A stretch of 64,000 nt of DNA, taken from the NCBI GenBank assembly GCA_012845835.1, contig JABAKD010000002.1:16577629-16641628 (forward strand), in the 5' to 3' direction. Below, piece by piece: positions 33,701-43,100 of this stretch. Source of the stretch: Undaria pinnatifida (taxonomy: Eukaryota; Sar; Phaeophyceae; Laminariales; Alariaceae). A program made the translations under genes and the position numbers. Each line of letters opens with the position of its first letter. Position 1 is the stretch's first letter. The notes under the pieces were generated by a model that saw only the letters and a program-made list of their open reading frames with translations, was not told the DNA's origin and ran no database searches.

Positions 33701-34538
33701 GTTACCTTGCGTGTAATACGGTATCAACGTGCTCACCCGTAGGCCTATGCGAAGTATCTACTGGCATAATATATCTACATGAGTGCTGGTACTATGAGTG
33801 CTGGTACTTGGTGGTTGGAAGAAGGATCCGCGAAATTGCTCCGGTAAGTCTCAGCTAACGTAATGCTAAAGTAGACTTGCGGGAGTTTTAAAGACTATCG
33901 CCACGTTCGCACTCATGGCCGACGGTGACCGTGTGGCTGATCGCACAACGTACCGGAATGGTGAAAACGCTCGTCGTGCGTGAGAACGCACGCCCCCGAG
34001 ACATCGCCTCGACTGGTCTCTTTTTTTTTGTAGCGAAGCTGCGCATAGACAAAGGAGAAGACAAGCAATCAACGAGATCGCAGGGTCTTTTCTTGTTGAG
34101 CCGCCCTCGTCCAAAGATGAGCAACCAAGGATTAAGTCCTCTGTGCCTGGGAGACTTCACCTCCGTACAAACCGGGAGAACAGCAGTGTAGCCGAGGACG
34201 TTTTCAGAGCGGAATCGTTGTTTATTGGCGCCATACAACCTTATGTCTTATTCGGACTGCAAACGGGTTTGATAGCCAACTCCCACCCCACCCCACTCCC
34301 ACCCTCTTACCCCACGCCCCGCTGCTGCTCATCATCGACGATGGTTGAATGGGCTCTTTCTACTGCGTGATAGGTGTGGGCTGGTCGAGCTGAGCACTTC
34401 GAGGCGGCTGTGGAGATGGCAGGCAGCCTGGCAGAAGCGAACGCTTCTGCACAGCTCGGAAAGTACGAGGGGCCCCACCCTTCGATAAGCGGGAACTCGT
34501 CGTTGCACGACCCGAACCGCGGGTGGCGGCCGGCTTGA
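24445..34538 (+). CDS. FBA: Class I fructose-1,6-bisphosphate aldolase (6 exons, complete)
   Basis: Join 24445-24723, 27649-27971, 29765-29939, 31116-31235, 32272-32493, 34374-34538; 427 residues, intron phases 0,2,0,0,0. It cleaves fructose 1,6-bisphosphate to dihydroxyacetone phosphate and glyceraldehyde 3-phosphate through a Schiff base. All expected residues are visible: D88 (LAADEST), K200 and R202 (FAKWR), E243/E245 (VEPE), Schiff-base K285 (EGTLLKPQM), the phosphate loop SGGQSEEEA at 328-336, and R365 (FGRSLQ). The C-terminus ends GWRPA and lacks the terminal Tyr of animal enzymes. The N-terminal 52 residues are extra and start with a hydrophobic segment ([18 protein letters not shown]). 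A second in-frame Met at 24601 would give a 375-residue protein of canonical cytosolic length. Confidence 0.93.
25395..26170. repeat. 400-bp tandem duplication in aldolase intron 1
   Basis: Two nearly identical units with a period of 400 bp (GTGGTGGTCACAACTTTGCG near 25424 and 25824). The shared stretch reaches about 370 bp to CTGTAAACCTCAGCCG. Only a few substitutions separate them. Both keep the same roughly 115-codon open frame on +, but it resembles no known protein. Confidence 0.93.
26404..27055. mobile_element. Family D element carrying a nested SINE
   Basis: Left end GACGCGTACTACGATAGAGGT. Family D interior TAAATGACGAGGCTCCTTAA is interrupted by the SINE and resumes with AATGACATTCAATCGGGG, CCTAGGCCATGCGCTTGTTC and TTTTTTGGGTGAGGTATG. 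Right-end debris is near TGCACCTCTCCCGTACTG (26998-27015) and TAGCATGTCTC. Confidence 0.6.
26475..26790 (+). mobile_element. tRNA-derived SINE with a different tRNA-like head
   Basis: The head includes GAGTTCGAGCCCCGCC (B-box-like). The shared body follows: GCGAGAGCGTGAGTTAGCAA, TCGATGAAAAATCGACGAGC, CCTATGCGCGATAAAAATTG, GGGGGGAGAAGGGACGACAC and TGTCCAGAAG, ending in an AT-rich tail. The shared body with a distinct head makes it a second SINE subfamily. Confidence 0.7.
27649..27971 (+). CDS. FBA: Aldolase exon 2
   Basis: Acceptor GATTGGCAG. It starts [10 protein letters not shown], continuing DEST-PT-IGKR, and carries GVILFEETL, the DGVPFAKVL loop and [11 protein letters not shown]. It ends in FAK plus two bases of the Trp codon, donor TG|GTGCGT. 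Confidence 0.93.
28248..28630. mobile_element. MITE-like element, family D
   Basis: Starts GACGCATGCTGCGGTAGAG and ends CAATGGTTGGAGCACCTCTA then CCGTAC. The interior has GACGGGGCTCCTTAACCCC, a short 5'-CCCTAACCC stretch and TTTGTTGGTCGGATTGCACT. It lies in aldolase intron 2. Confidence 0.65.
29195..29440. repeat. Dispersed repeat G, copy 1 (aldolase intron 2)
   Basis: Shares ordered blocks with 31640-31960: CGCATCGGACAG.TCACGATCT, CAGGAAT.A.G..., CTC.CACCCGGC.ACATAA, and CAGATCAC. Divergence is high and no coding is seen. Confidence 0.5.
29765..29939 (+). CDS. FBA: Aldolase exon 3
   Basis: Acceptor GATAG|G completes Trp. It encodes [20 protein letters not shown] and the helix-strand pair ending [20 protein letters not shown]. 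Donor GAG|GTAGGA. Confidence 0.93.
29955..30325. repeat. Tandem repeat GTGTAGCGATAAAACAGA in aldolase intron 3
   Basis: About eight units of roughly 44-47 bp (CCATGTGTAGCGATAAAACA, GATTGAGAGTGCGGTC, spacer) beginning some 15 bp after the exon 3 donor. Units differ by point changes. Confidence 0.9.
30540..30720 (+). mobile_element. SINE 3' part
   Basis: Body and tail only: AAAATCGACGAACATAAAAA, CGCTGAACCCTATCCGCGAT, CCGGGGGGGAGAAGGGAAGA, GTGGCCACGGCTTG and a GTTGAGCTGGAGAGTA end. The tRNA-like head is missing. Confidence 0.7.
31116..31235 (+). CDS. FBA: Aldolase exon 4 (Schiff-base lysine)
   Basis: Acceptor TGCGTAG, donor AAG|GTAAGA. 40 codons, [17 protein letters not shown] then [16 protein letters not shown], with the active-site Lys in LLKP. 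Confidence 0.95.
31964..32235. mobile_element. MITE-like element, family D
   Basis: Ends GACGCGTGCCACGATGGAGGT and GAGTGCAACTCTACCGTAGC plus ACGCG. The interior has the family blocks ATGCGAAGGGG...TCATCGGGTTGCGCTTTC and GGATGGGGTATGGAGC. It ends about 35 bp before the aldolase exon 5 acceptor. Confidence 0.7.
32272..32493 (+). CDS. FBA: Aldolase exon 5
   Basis: Acceptor TTTGCAG, donor AAG|GTGTGT. 74 codons with [20 protein letters not shown] and [19 protein letters not shown]: the substrate-phosphate loop and the conserved Arg. Confidence 0.95.
32620..32860. repeat. Three-copy tandem repeat in aldolase intron 5
   Basis: Units of about 85 bp containing ACCGTGTCAGGGG.TGAACGA, then GCTGATACTCGTACAGCTAG and CTAGCTGTGCA. 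Each unit holds the palindrome CAGCTAGCTAGCTG. Confidence 0.9.
34374..34538 (+). CDS. FBA: Aldolase exon 6 and stop
   Basis: Acceptor GTGATAG. Begins [20 protein letters not shown], continues AQLGKYEGP, and ends in the flexible tail [13 protein letters not shown] with TGA at 34536-34538. Confidence 0.92.
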   Translation: MWAGRAEHFEAAVEMAGSLAEANASAQLGKYEGPHPSISGNSSLHDPNRGWRPA

Positions 34539-35990
34539 TTCCAAAAGAGAACTCTGCCGTCCAAATTAGCTACCCCAAAGCTCTTATCGCAGTGTTCTAA
34601 AGAAGCGCGGCATGTTTTTTCTGTTTTTCTTGCTGGTCGGGTGGGGGGGAGGTGGGTGGGTGGGTGGTACACAATTCTTGATTACTCAACCCAGTTTGCA
34701 GCGCCTGAGGTGTAGTGTTCTTTGACTGGGTGAGACGCTGGTAATGCATCGGGGAATCCCTCAGCGCGCAGGCTACAGTGGTTATAGGTCGACTCGAGTC
34801 CGTGTGTTTGTTCTAAAGAGAATAATGTTTGGGGGCGTTTTCAGTGCTAGAGGTGTCTACCTGACTAAGACGGTTTGTTCAAAGGTGTGGAGTACACTTA
34901 AGCTCTGAGTGGAGGTGGTCTATTCCCTAGTCTAATGAACAGAACAAAAAAGGCTTGAAGTAAACATATATTGTGGACAATTTTCGTGCTGTTTTCCGTC
35001 GGTGGCTCCGACACTCATCTTGACCGTCTTGGCCGGCAAGCATGATACCGGACGCACATTGTCTTTCTCCAGGTAGCATTCGATGGGTACTTCGACCGTA
35101 ATAAAGCACATACCGGCGAGCGCAACTTGCAGTTCCTAAGCCCTGGAGTCTGGCTTTCAATCCACGCCATAGCTGCTACCGGTTCGCTCATCGTCATTTC
35201 GTTGTAGTTCCAACCGTTGTTCTCGACCCCAAGAGCAGTCAGCGAAGAGGTCTCACTGAAGGTCGCACCTCTATCCGCACAAACAAGCCGCACATCGTCT
35301 AGTCTACACTGTAACGTTTTTTGTTGTATTATATTTGTCTGCACCAAGGTCAATTGCATTCCTCCTGAACCACCCTTTACGGCAGGTCAATATCTCCCAG
35401 CACTGATTCCTGCTGGAAGGCCGCGTCGGTCCCCCCCCCCCCCCCCCCTTCGTGTACAGAAAACGCTGACCCATCGCCAGGCTTGTCCTGCTATGCGCAA
35501 ACTATGATACAGTTCAAGATTTTCCGTATTGGCGCGGAGTCATTCCTTCGAAACGCCAATCTGAATCACACACGACGCAAAATTCGACCAGAGCTCACTA
35601 AGGCACGGTAGCATGTATTTAACATGGAGAAATACCCTCGCGAGACAGAAAACGCGGGTAAACCCCGGTGATGGAAACCCCGAGGCGTCACCGAAACCAA
35701 CCAACCGCCCAAACCCCTTCATATAGAATCAACACAAAGACGCAACATTCGTAGGTACAACAATCAGCGTTGTGGCGCATTCACCCACAGTCGTTCTTCA
35801 AAGACATGCGTACAACAACCAGCTGTGTGGCGCTTCCACCCACAACTGTTGTTCACTTCGCAATCGACAACTTCCACTGGTGCAAGCCGGACACTTTTAA
35901 AGCCTAGTGCGAACAGTGTCTGCCGGTGTCAACCGGCCACATCCAAAGCCTAACGCGAAACGTGTCCGAATTTCTTGGTCAGACGCTTTT
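34539..35990. other. Tail-to-tail spacer between aldolase and the KH gene
   Basis: 1.45 kb with no supported gene. It has a run of about 18 C at 35432-35449. Near the KH stop, three copies of AAAGCCTA(A/G)(T/C)GCG.AA lie at about 35909, 35945 and 35994, the last overlapping the stop codon. The pair AACAA.CAGC..TGTGGCGC is near 35760 and 35815. Both 3' UTRs must fall here. Confidence 0.6.
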
Positions 35991-37124
35991 TCAAAGCCTA
36001 ATGCGCAATCCACTATTCGACGTGAAGTATTCCGCCCCGCAGGCGGGGGCGGCAGCAGCGGCCGGCGGCGAGCGAGTGCTGTGAGGGGAACACGTAGAAG
36101 ATCCGCTGTAGCTGCCGCTGCTGCAACTTCTGCTGCCACTAGCCGCGGTTGCAGCTCCCGCACGCTGTCCACCGCCGTGGTCATAACCGCCGTACGCCTC
36201 CATCATAACCGACGTAGGCGGTGCAATGCCGGAGGTCGCGCTTTGTGGGGAAGGTGAAGTTGCTGCCGCCGCCAACGCCGCTGGTACCGACCGGTTGTCA
36301 CCAGCGTACGGAGAGTGGTTACTGTGCCCCACGTTACCGTGCCCGCCCCGCAGAGCACCAGTTCCCGCGGTGTTACCTTCTTGAAAGAAGGACTTCGTGC
36401 GGTGTCCTCGCCGTGTATGGTGGCGGTCGGCGGCTTGTCTTCCGACCGAGACACCGGCCGCTGCCGCCGCCGCCACCTTGTCCACAAGGAGGAGGCCCGC
36501 AAGAAGCCGCTCCGCTTCGGACGCCGTCTCCGCCGACATCCGACTAAACCTACCTCCACCCCGCTTTGACGGTAAGCGAGCACTCTTCGCTGTCGCTTCC
36601 GCTCCCGACACAGGCTCCACATCCGCCACGACACTCACAGGGCATCCAGTCTTCGTCGCCGTCCCCGATGCACATCCGACCGGAATATCGCAACCCCCGG
36701 AGGAGGAACCTGCCTCGTTGCCACCAGGAGAACTATGGTGCGAGTTCTCTGGCGATGACGCGTGACCCGCTTGCACGCTGCCGCCATCGCCAGAGGGACC
36801 CGAGCGCGTCTCTTCGGTGGCCCGCGCTCCTGCTGAGCTGCAGGCGCCTGTTTCTGTGATCGTCGCCGCTGTACCTGCCGCCGACGCCACCACCGACGTC
36901 GCCATCCCCTCTGGAAAAGTAGGACTCGAGCGAGAATTTTCCCCCACGTCTTCCGCTGCTGGTGTTTCAGTTGCGTTGCGGTCGTGTAGCGCTTGGTTTT
37001 GATCTTCGAGGGTGCTGCCAACACCAGTGTCTCCTCGAACACGGTCCCGACTTTCTTGCCTCGCCTCGCCGTCTACCTTCGGTCGGCCAGGCGCCGCGTT
37101 CAATGTCTCCGGTCCAGTTACGAC
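35991..37124 (-). CDS. KH gene exon 13: disordered C-terminal tail and stop
   Basis: Acceptor GACGTCGTCAG. 377 codons and TGA at 35991-35993. The sequence is Ser/Gly/Ala/Thr-rich, with an Arg/Gly patch (SKRGGGRFSRM), one Ala-rich helix (EAERLLAGLLLVDKVAAAAA) and a basic segment (RHHTRRGHRTK). It looks like an unfolded tail that could add RNA or ribosome contacts. Confidence 0.85.
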   Translation of the reverse strand, partial: VVTGPETLNAAPGRPKVDGEARQESRDRVRGDTGVGSTLEDQNQALHDRNATETPAAEDVGENSRSSPTFPEGMATSVVASAAGTAATITETGACSSAGARATEETRSGPSGDGGSVQAGHASSPENSHHSSPGGNEAGSSSGGCDIPVGCASGTATKTGCPVSVVADVEPVSGAEATAKSARLPSKRGGGRFSRMSAETASEAERLLAGLLLVDKVAAAAAAGVSVGRQAADRHHTRRGHRTKSFFQEGNTAGTGALRGGHGNVGHSNHSPYAGDNRSVPAALAAAATSPSPQSATSGIAPPTSVMMEAYGGYDHGGGQRAGAATAASGSRSCSSGSYSGSSTCSPHSTRSPPAAAAAPACGAEYFTSNSGLRIRL

Positions 37125-40100
37125 CTGACGACGTCAAACAATCAGGAGGCCGCGATAGTAAAAATAATGGTACGCGACGAAGATGATTGGTGCTGAAAAG
37201 AAATGGTGGAGACTAAAATTTGTATGGTCGTAGGGTATAAAGGGTGCCAAGTGCCCCGGCCTTATCACATGGGTACGGCGTGCCTCGGTTTTCTGATTTA
37301 AACACAGTATCTACCGCTGCCTCTGAAACGTTATCGGCTACGACACGGACGGCGCCGAGCAGGAACAAGCACGTTTATGTGTTTGTGCTATTGTCATCCC
37401 GTCTCCCCCGTTTCGGCGTTACGATTTATGGCGGTTGCCCCTTTTTCACCCTGCAGGTGCTATCGCCTGCCTGGACGGACAGGTCCGATTTATAGCAGTT
37501 ATCCCCTTTTCACCCAACAGGCGTTTTCTCCTGCCTGAACGAACAGGTCCGCCTCCCCTTCTGTCAGAAGGCGCTCAGCGAACAGCGAGCAAAAAGGAAA
37601 TACAATACTCAAGCAACCCTCGCGTGAGTGACCAGAACAGAACCAGATGCACCCCTAGTCGGTTCCTAGGTCCATACTGTCCAATCTTACTACACTGTCG
37701 TCGTCGGCAGGACGCTGACCAATCTTACTGCATTCGAATCAGGTTAATTCCGTATCTAGTACATTATTTTGCCAGGACCTATTTTCCAATACCTTTCCGT
37801 TTCCCCCGCGCACATGTCATTTCTTGACTACACTGCAAAAAATAACTGCAGTTGTCCCGAAAACACTGTCCCCCAAAGCCTCGGGTGCGATTTTGAACGG
37901 GGAAAACACGAAATAATCACCGCAAAAAACGGACAGAAGAAAAAATGCGCGGACCGCTGAGACCTTAACCTTTCACAACAGCACAAAAATACGTATATCA
38001 CTTCGGATATTCTATGCATCATCCATCCGTTCGTTCGTATGTCCGTACGTCTGTTGTGCGTTCCCGCCTCACCGCATCTTTGTTCCCACCGACCGCGAAA
38101 CCGTTGCCGGCGCTTTGGCCGCCGTTTTGAAGGTCCGACCCGCTTGTCGGCGCTATGGATCGCAGGCTCGATTCGTCGCTACCAGCCGAAGCACTGATAA
38201 ACCGGCCAGCAATGCCTACCACCTCGCTGCCGGAGCGCGTGTCCTGTGGTCTGCGCGCCAACCCCTCGATCTGGAGCCAAAAAGCGAGGACGGGGGGGAA
38301 GCCGAGAAAAACAAAAAAAACGGCGGGCTTTGCGCGATGTCATTCCAAACAACGGAACACAGCGCATGGTGGGGTTCCGGCAGACTACTGCTTCTTGCGT
38401 AGGTGGGAAAATTGGGCGCGGCGAGTAGTGCGCACGGGGGCGGAAGGGGTCGAAATTGTAGAACTGGGCTTTTTTAACACTCCGAGGCTTGGGTGTCCAG
38501 ATCTGAACCGCGCGGTCACCATACGTGACCAGGTGCACCGACCGGACCTACGTTGCCGCGGATGCCTCCCCTTGTTAATGCCGACTTCCTTTCGACCAAG
38601 AACGAAACAAGCCAGGAAACCTGGATTCAACAAGAGGGGACGGGGGGAAGCCACAAAATAATGCAATCCGGACACTTGAGCGAGCAGGGGGCACTCATCT
38701 CATGCATACCAGTAGTCTTAAGATGGTTGACCGTCTTATCCCCATAATGCCGGGACGGAGCACGTCGGGTTTTCACCGACCAGGAAGACATCGCGTGCAC
38801 CAAGAACGAAGCCCCGTGAGGTGTTCGTCGAGTCGCTCGGAGGGCGAGCTGCATCCTACTGAGAACCACGCGTGAGGCAGACTTCCGCGCTGCTTGTGCG
38901 TACTTTCTCGCATATGGATGGCAGCTTCGAGTGAAAGTGTGTTTTTGCTTTGGGGGGGGGGCACAGAAGGATACAATCTGGAAATCTGACTGGCGGAAGA
39001 AGGGAGGGGTTAGGGGGATAGAGGGATAGGGGGGAGGCCCACCCACCCACCCACCCACCCACCTCACGCTTGGCCGCAGCGACGGCATTCGGTTCTCCAG
39101 AGATATGAACCTCCGCCATGGCGTTGTCCCCACCCGTGTCGATCTCAATGGTAGTAATGCCGGCTTTTCCCCTCATTTTTTCTAAGACAGCTTTACCCCG
39201 GCTCGTCAGCTTGAGCAACGCTTCTGGGGGAACTTTGACGTCCGCCCGCCTGGCGCGGATCTCGTCCAGCTGTTTGAGGACGGAGTCGCGCAAGGGGGGG
39301 CAGTGTCGGGGCGTTCATGGTTGGTGTATTTTAGTGTGCGCGGAACTTGTTTTCCGTCAAAAGTTCGACAGGGTGAGTCGGAAAAAAATCAATGCAAATC
39401 AACAAACGTTCGGAATGCAAAACCCTCTGCACGATAAGCATGAATAATAAGGGACAACCTGTGACCACGGGTTGTCCAGAAGATGGGAAGTAAAACGTGA
39501 TGATAAAACAGAAGAGCGGTCAAGGGTAGGCATGGTTTAGAAACGGTGGCATGACCCTCAACGCGAACATGCAGGGCGAACAGCTTCACCCCGCTCGAGC
39601 AAATCACCCTGCGGCAAGGGTTGTCTTTTTTAGCTAGAAGTTTCTCATCGACGGAGCCCCTCACCTGAGGAGTTGCCGTAGAGGTCCCTCTATAGTGCCG
39701 GTTGAGCAGTGCCTTTTGCCCGCTATAGTGCCAATGAAATCGCTTGGCACAGAGGGGAACAATCCGTAGTGGCAGTATGCGGAGTAGTGCCGGTTGCTGC
39801 TATAGTGTCGGTGTTTCCCTTTATAGTGCACATACCGGCACTATAGAGGGACCACTGCTGTACCGTCAACTGAAGAGCTACCGAAAGTCTTTGGACCCGA
39901 AGTGAATGTTTACCCTGTTCTTCGCTAGATACCTATTAAATAGCCCGTACGGTTTTGTTTGTCGGGCTTAGCTGATGAGTTTTCTCGAGGCGGATTTTGT
40001 GAGAGGATTTTGTGTGAGTATTTTGTGTGATTATTTTGTGTGAGGTATGCAACTCTTACAGTGAGAACTCTGAAAAGAAAATCGATTCTACTTCTTCTGT

Positions 40101-43100
40101 AGCACGCTGCTGAACCGTGACCTGTCCATGCACTCGGAACGGGGAGTCCGCGGTCTAGAAAAAATATAGTGCCCCCAACGCCGTGTAAAATAGCAGAAGG
40201 TGTCCGCAACGGAGGGGGTAACGCAGTCGCGCTCCTACCCTTCCTCATCTCACCCGCTGGCGAAGCTTTCTGGCTCCTTCTTGTGCAGCCTCGTAGGACG
40301 TGGCTCGGCCCCTGCACACCCCGTCTGTGACCTTGAAAACAATGCCTCCCATACTCTGGGACAGTTTTTTTATGGCCTTTCCATGCTTTCCGTAGAGAGG
40401 CGCCACCATCCACTCCTCTACGTTAGCGGTAACCTCCAGGGTCGACCACTTGGCAAACGCCTTTTCGATCGCGTTAACCTTTTGCCGCGAGCGGTATTTT
40501 TCGTTGCCGTTGTTGTGACCGCGCATGATTTGGGCGGTGGTAGAAATGTGGAGCCGAACGCGGGGGGGGGGGGGAAGGGAGGGGCACTAGTTTGTTGCTA
40601 GCCTTCATCATTTGACCATCGCGGAACAGAACAAAACGGAGCGAGGGGGGAGGTACTCATTTGGGGGGGGCGTACTCATTCATTGCTTGCCTCAGTCATT
40701 TAGCCATTTTCCACCCATCGGTTTAGAGACAGACGACCGTCCCTACTCCTGACAAAGACACCTCCAACAGTATTGTCAGCCATCGCCTTAACTGGTGTAC
40801 GTTAGGGCTCCCTCGGTAGTGCCGGTTGAGCAGTACCGGTTGCCGAAGCAGCGCCGGAAAAATCTCTAGGCACAAATGGGAACAACCTATAGTGTCAGTG
40901 TGCGGAGGAATTAGTGCCGATTGCAGATATGGTGACGCATACCGGCACTACTGAGGGTCCACTTCTGTATCCAACAAGGGTGTATGTAACACGGCCAACC
41001 GCATCTGAGATACACCGATGGACCGACTTGGGGCGTATTCGCTTATGCACATGCCCCCCCCCCCCCCGGCGACAGTGTGCGTCCCGTCCCCGTGGAGGAG
41101 TGCGCTATCGTATCAAATTCTCCAACATCGGACAGCCAAGCCAGTTTCGACGAAATCCTCGATCTCACAGCCGAGGTGTCTGCTTGATTCATACAAAAAC
41201 AATCCCAGCCCCCGCCTCCGCCCCCGTCCATATGGTGATGTTGACGGCCATGTTCTTACACTAGCTCACTTCCCTGAACAATGGCCCCGTGGCCACAAAC
41301 GAGCCTAAAAAAATATCCCGATGGAAGAAAAACAAGTGTGTGGGCACCGAGGCTTAATAATAAGAGAGAGCAAAATAAGAGAGAGTGAGACAAGACAATA
41401 TTAATAGTTCAGCTAACGAGCGGGCAAATCGCCTGGGAATAAAATGGTGAGAACGGAGTCACGTAGAATTAGTGGTGGAATAGTAATTTCAAGTGTAAAG
41501 GTGAAGAGAGAACGCCGGTTAAGAGAGGTGCTCTCGGCCCGATCCATACCTCCCTTCAGTAGGGGTACTCACTGGCACAAAATACATCTCACCGCTGATT
41601 GCACCGCCCCTGCCTCCCCCATGACCCGCACGCACGAGCACGGCCAATCGGCCAACAGCTGTACCCTCCTTTCGCCCTGCCACCCGCCGGGGTAGGTAAC
41701 AGCACCCAACATGCGCCCTGCCGCCCCCGCCATCGCCGGTTCTAGGGTCCGGCTGTCGCCGCCTGCCGAGCCAAACGCCGTGGCAGCTGCGGCTGCGTTG
41801 GCTAGCGTAAGAGCGCTCGATACTTCACCCAGGGCTTCGCGATGGACGGGCACCTGCGGTCGTGTTGTCCGCCACGATGAAGAGTTAGGGGCGATATTGG
41901 TCGAGGTATGACACCATGACCAGGGTAGCGCCTAAGTTTTTATGATGCTTCTCACGACCCACGAAAACCTCACTACTCTGAGAAAAAAGGGCTCCCCACG
42001 GCCCACGAAAAAAACGACAGCAAAAGAAAACATTACAACCGCGCAAAACCCAAATGAACAAAGCCATGCATGGCCAAGGTATGTGACGAATCATGTTTCA
42101 TGTTACGCGAACGGCGTTCCTACGACATTGCGAATCTTCTCAGCTCAGAAGTCCCGTGAGCCTGACAAACTTTTCTCAGACCCGTGATACGATAGCGGCC
42201 GTAGCACGTTTTTTTTTGTATAGAACGGTTTTTGAATGGCGGTGCCCCTTAGCCCCAAATCGTCGGAATTTCGTGTTTCTTTTAGCATGATTTTCGCTGG
42301 AATCCCCAGATCAGTTCTTGGGAAAGGTCTAAGGCTCCTCAAGCGAAGAGCCTGCCTCAGAAACACAATGGTTGGTGCATCCCTACCGTAGCACCCGTCG
42401 CAACCTCTATGCTAGCACGCTTCGGTCGCGAAGGCAGAACGCGTGCGATTGTCTTGATGGAGGAGGCGCATACTAGCGTACAGGCTAGCGTAAGAGCGCT
42501 CCATAAAAAGCGTTCGATATCTCACTAGTATATAAGATAGGGCGCTGTTTACAGACACAGGCCATCACCCTCTTGCAAGTCTCTTTTCTAGGCAGGTTCC
42601 ACGTTGGCCACCCACTTCAGGCAATACCATAACCTCACCCAGTACCAAAGCTTGCGAACGGGAAACTGCATCGGATATCCACCGCCATAGAGATCGACAT
42701 TAGAATTAGAAAAAGACCTCCGTTCGACCAGGGCCATACGTACTACACAGTAGTTTTGTCACTTTTAAGGACTCGTTTTTCAGCGACTCAGAATCATTCT
42801 CGCGAGCGCCTACCCCAGTGCATGCCTTGGGTTTCACGTTATGAACCGCCATCGAATTGTTTCTTACGCTGCACCAACAAAGAACCCAATTTTACGTTTG
42901 TTTTTCGTGTGAGAGAGCGAACCGCGCGCGCGTGTGACGTAGCCTCGTTATTCAGTAGGGGTTCCCCAACAAGGCGGTCTAAGTAAGGCGATATCCCGCT
43001 ATAAGGCGGTTAAAATCGCTCGGGATAACTGGGGAATGGCACTACAGTACTCATGACCCGGCATAAATGAGGGGCCTTCCCTCCATAAGGCGGGCATAGT

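Noticed and set aside
38403-38538. Minus-strand fragment VHLVTYGDRAVQIWTPKPRS resembling a WD40 blade
   Set aside because: Single short stretch with no splice sites fitting the KH gene and no neighbouring blades; similarity may be chance.
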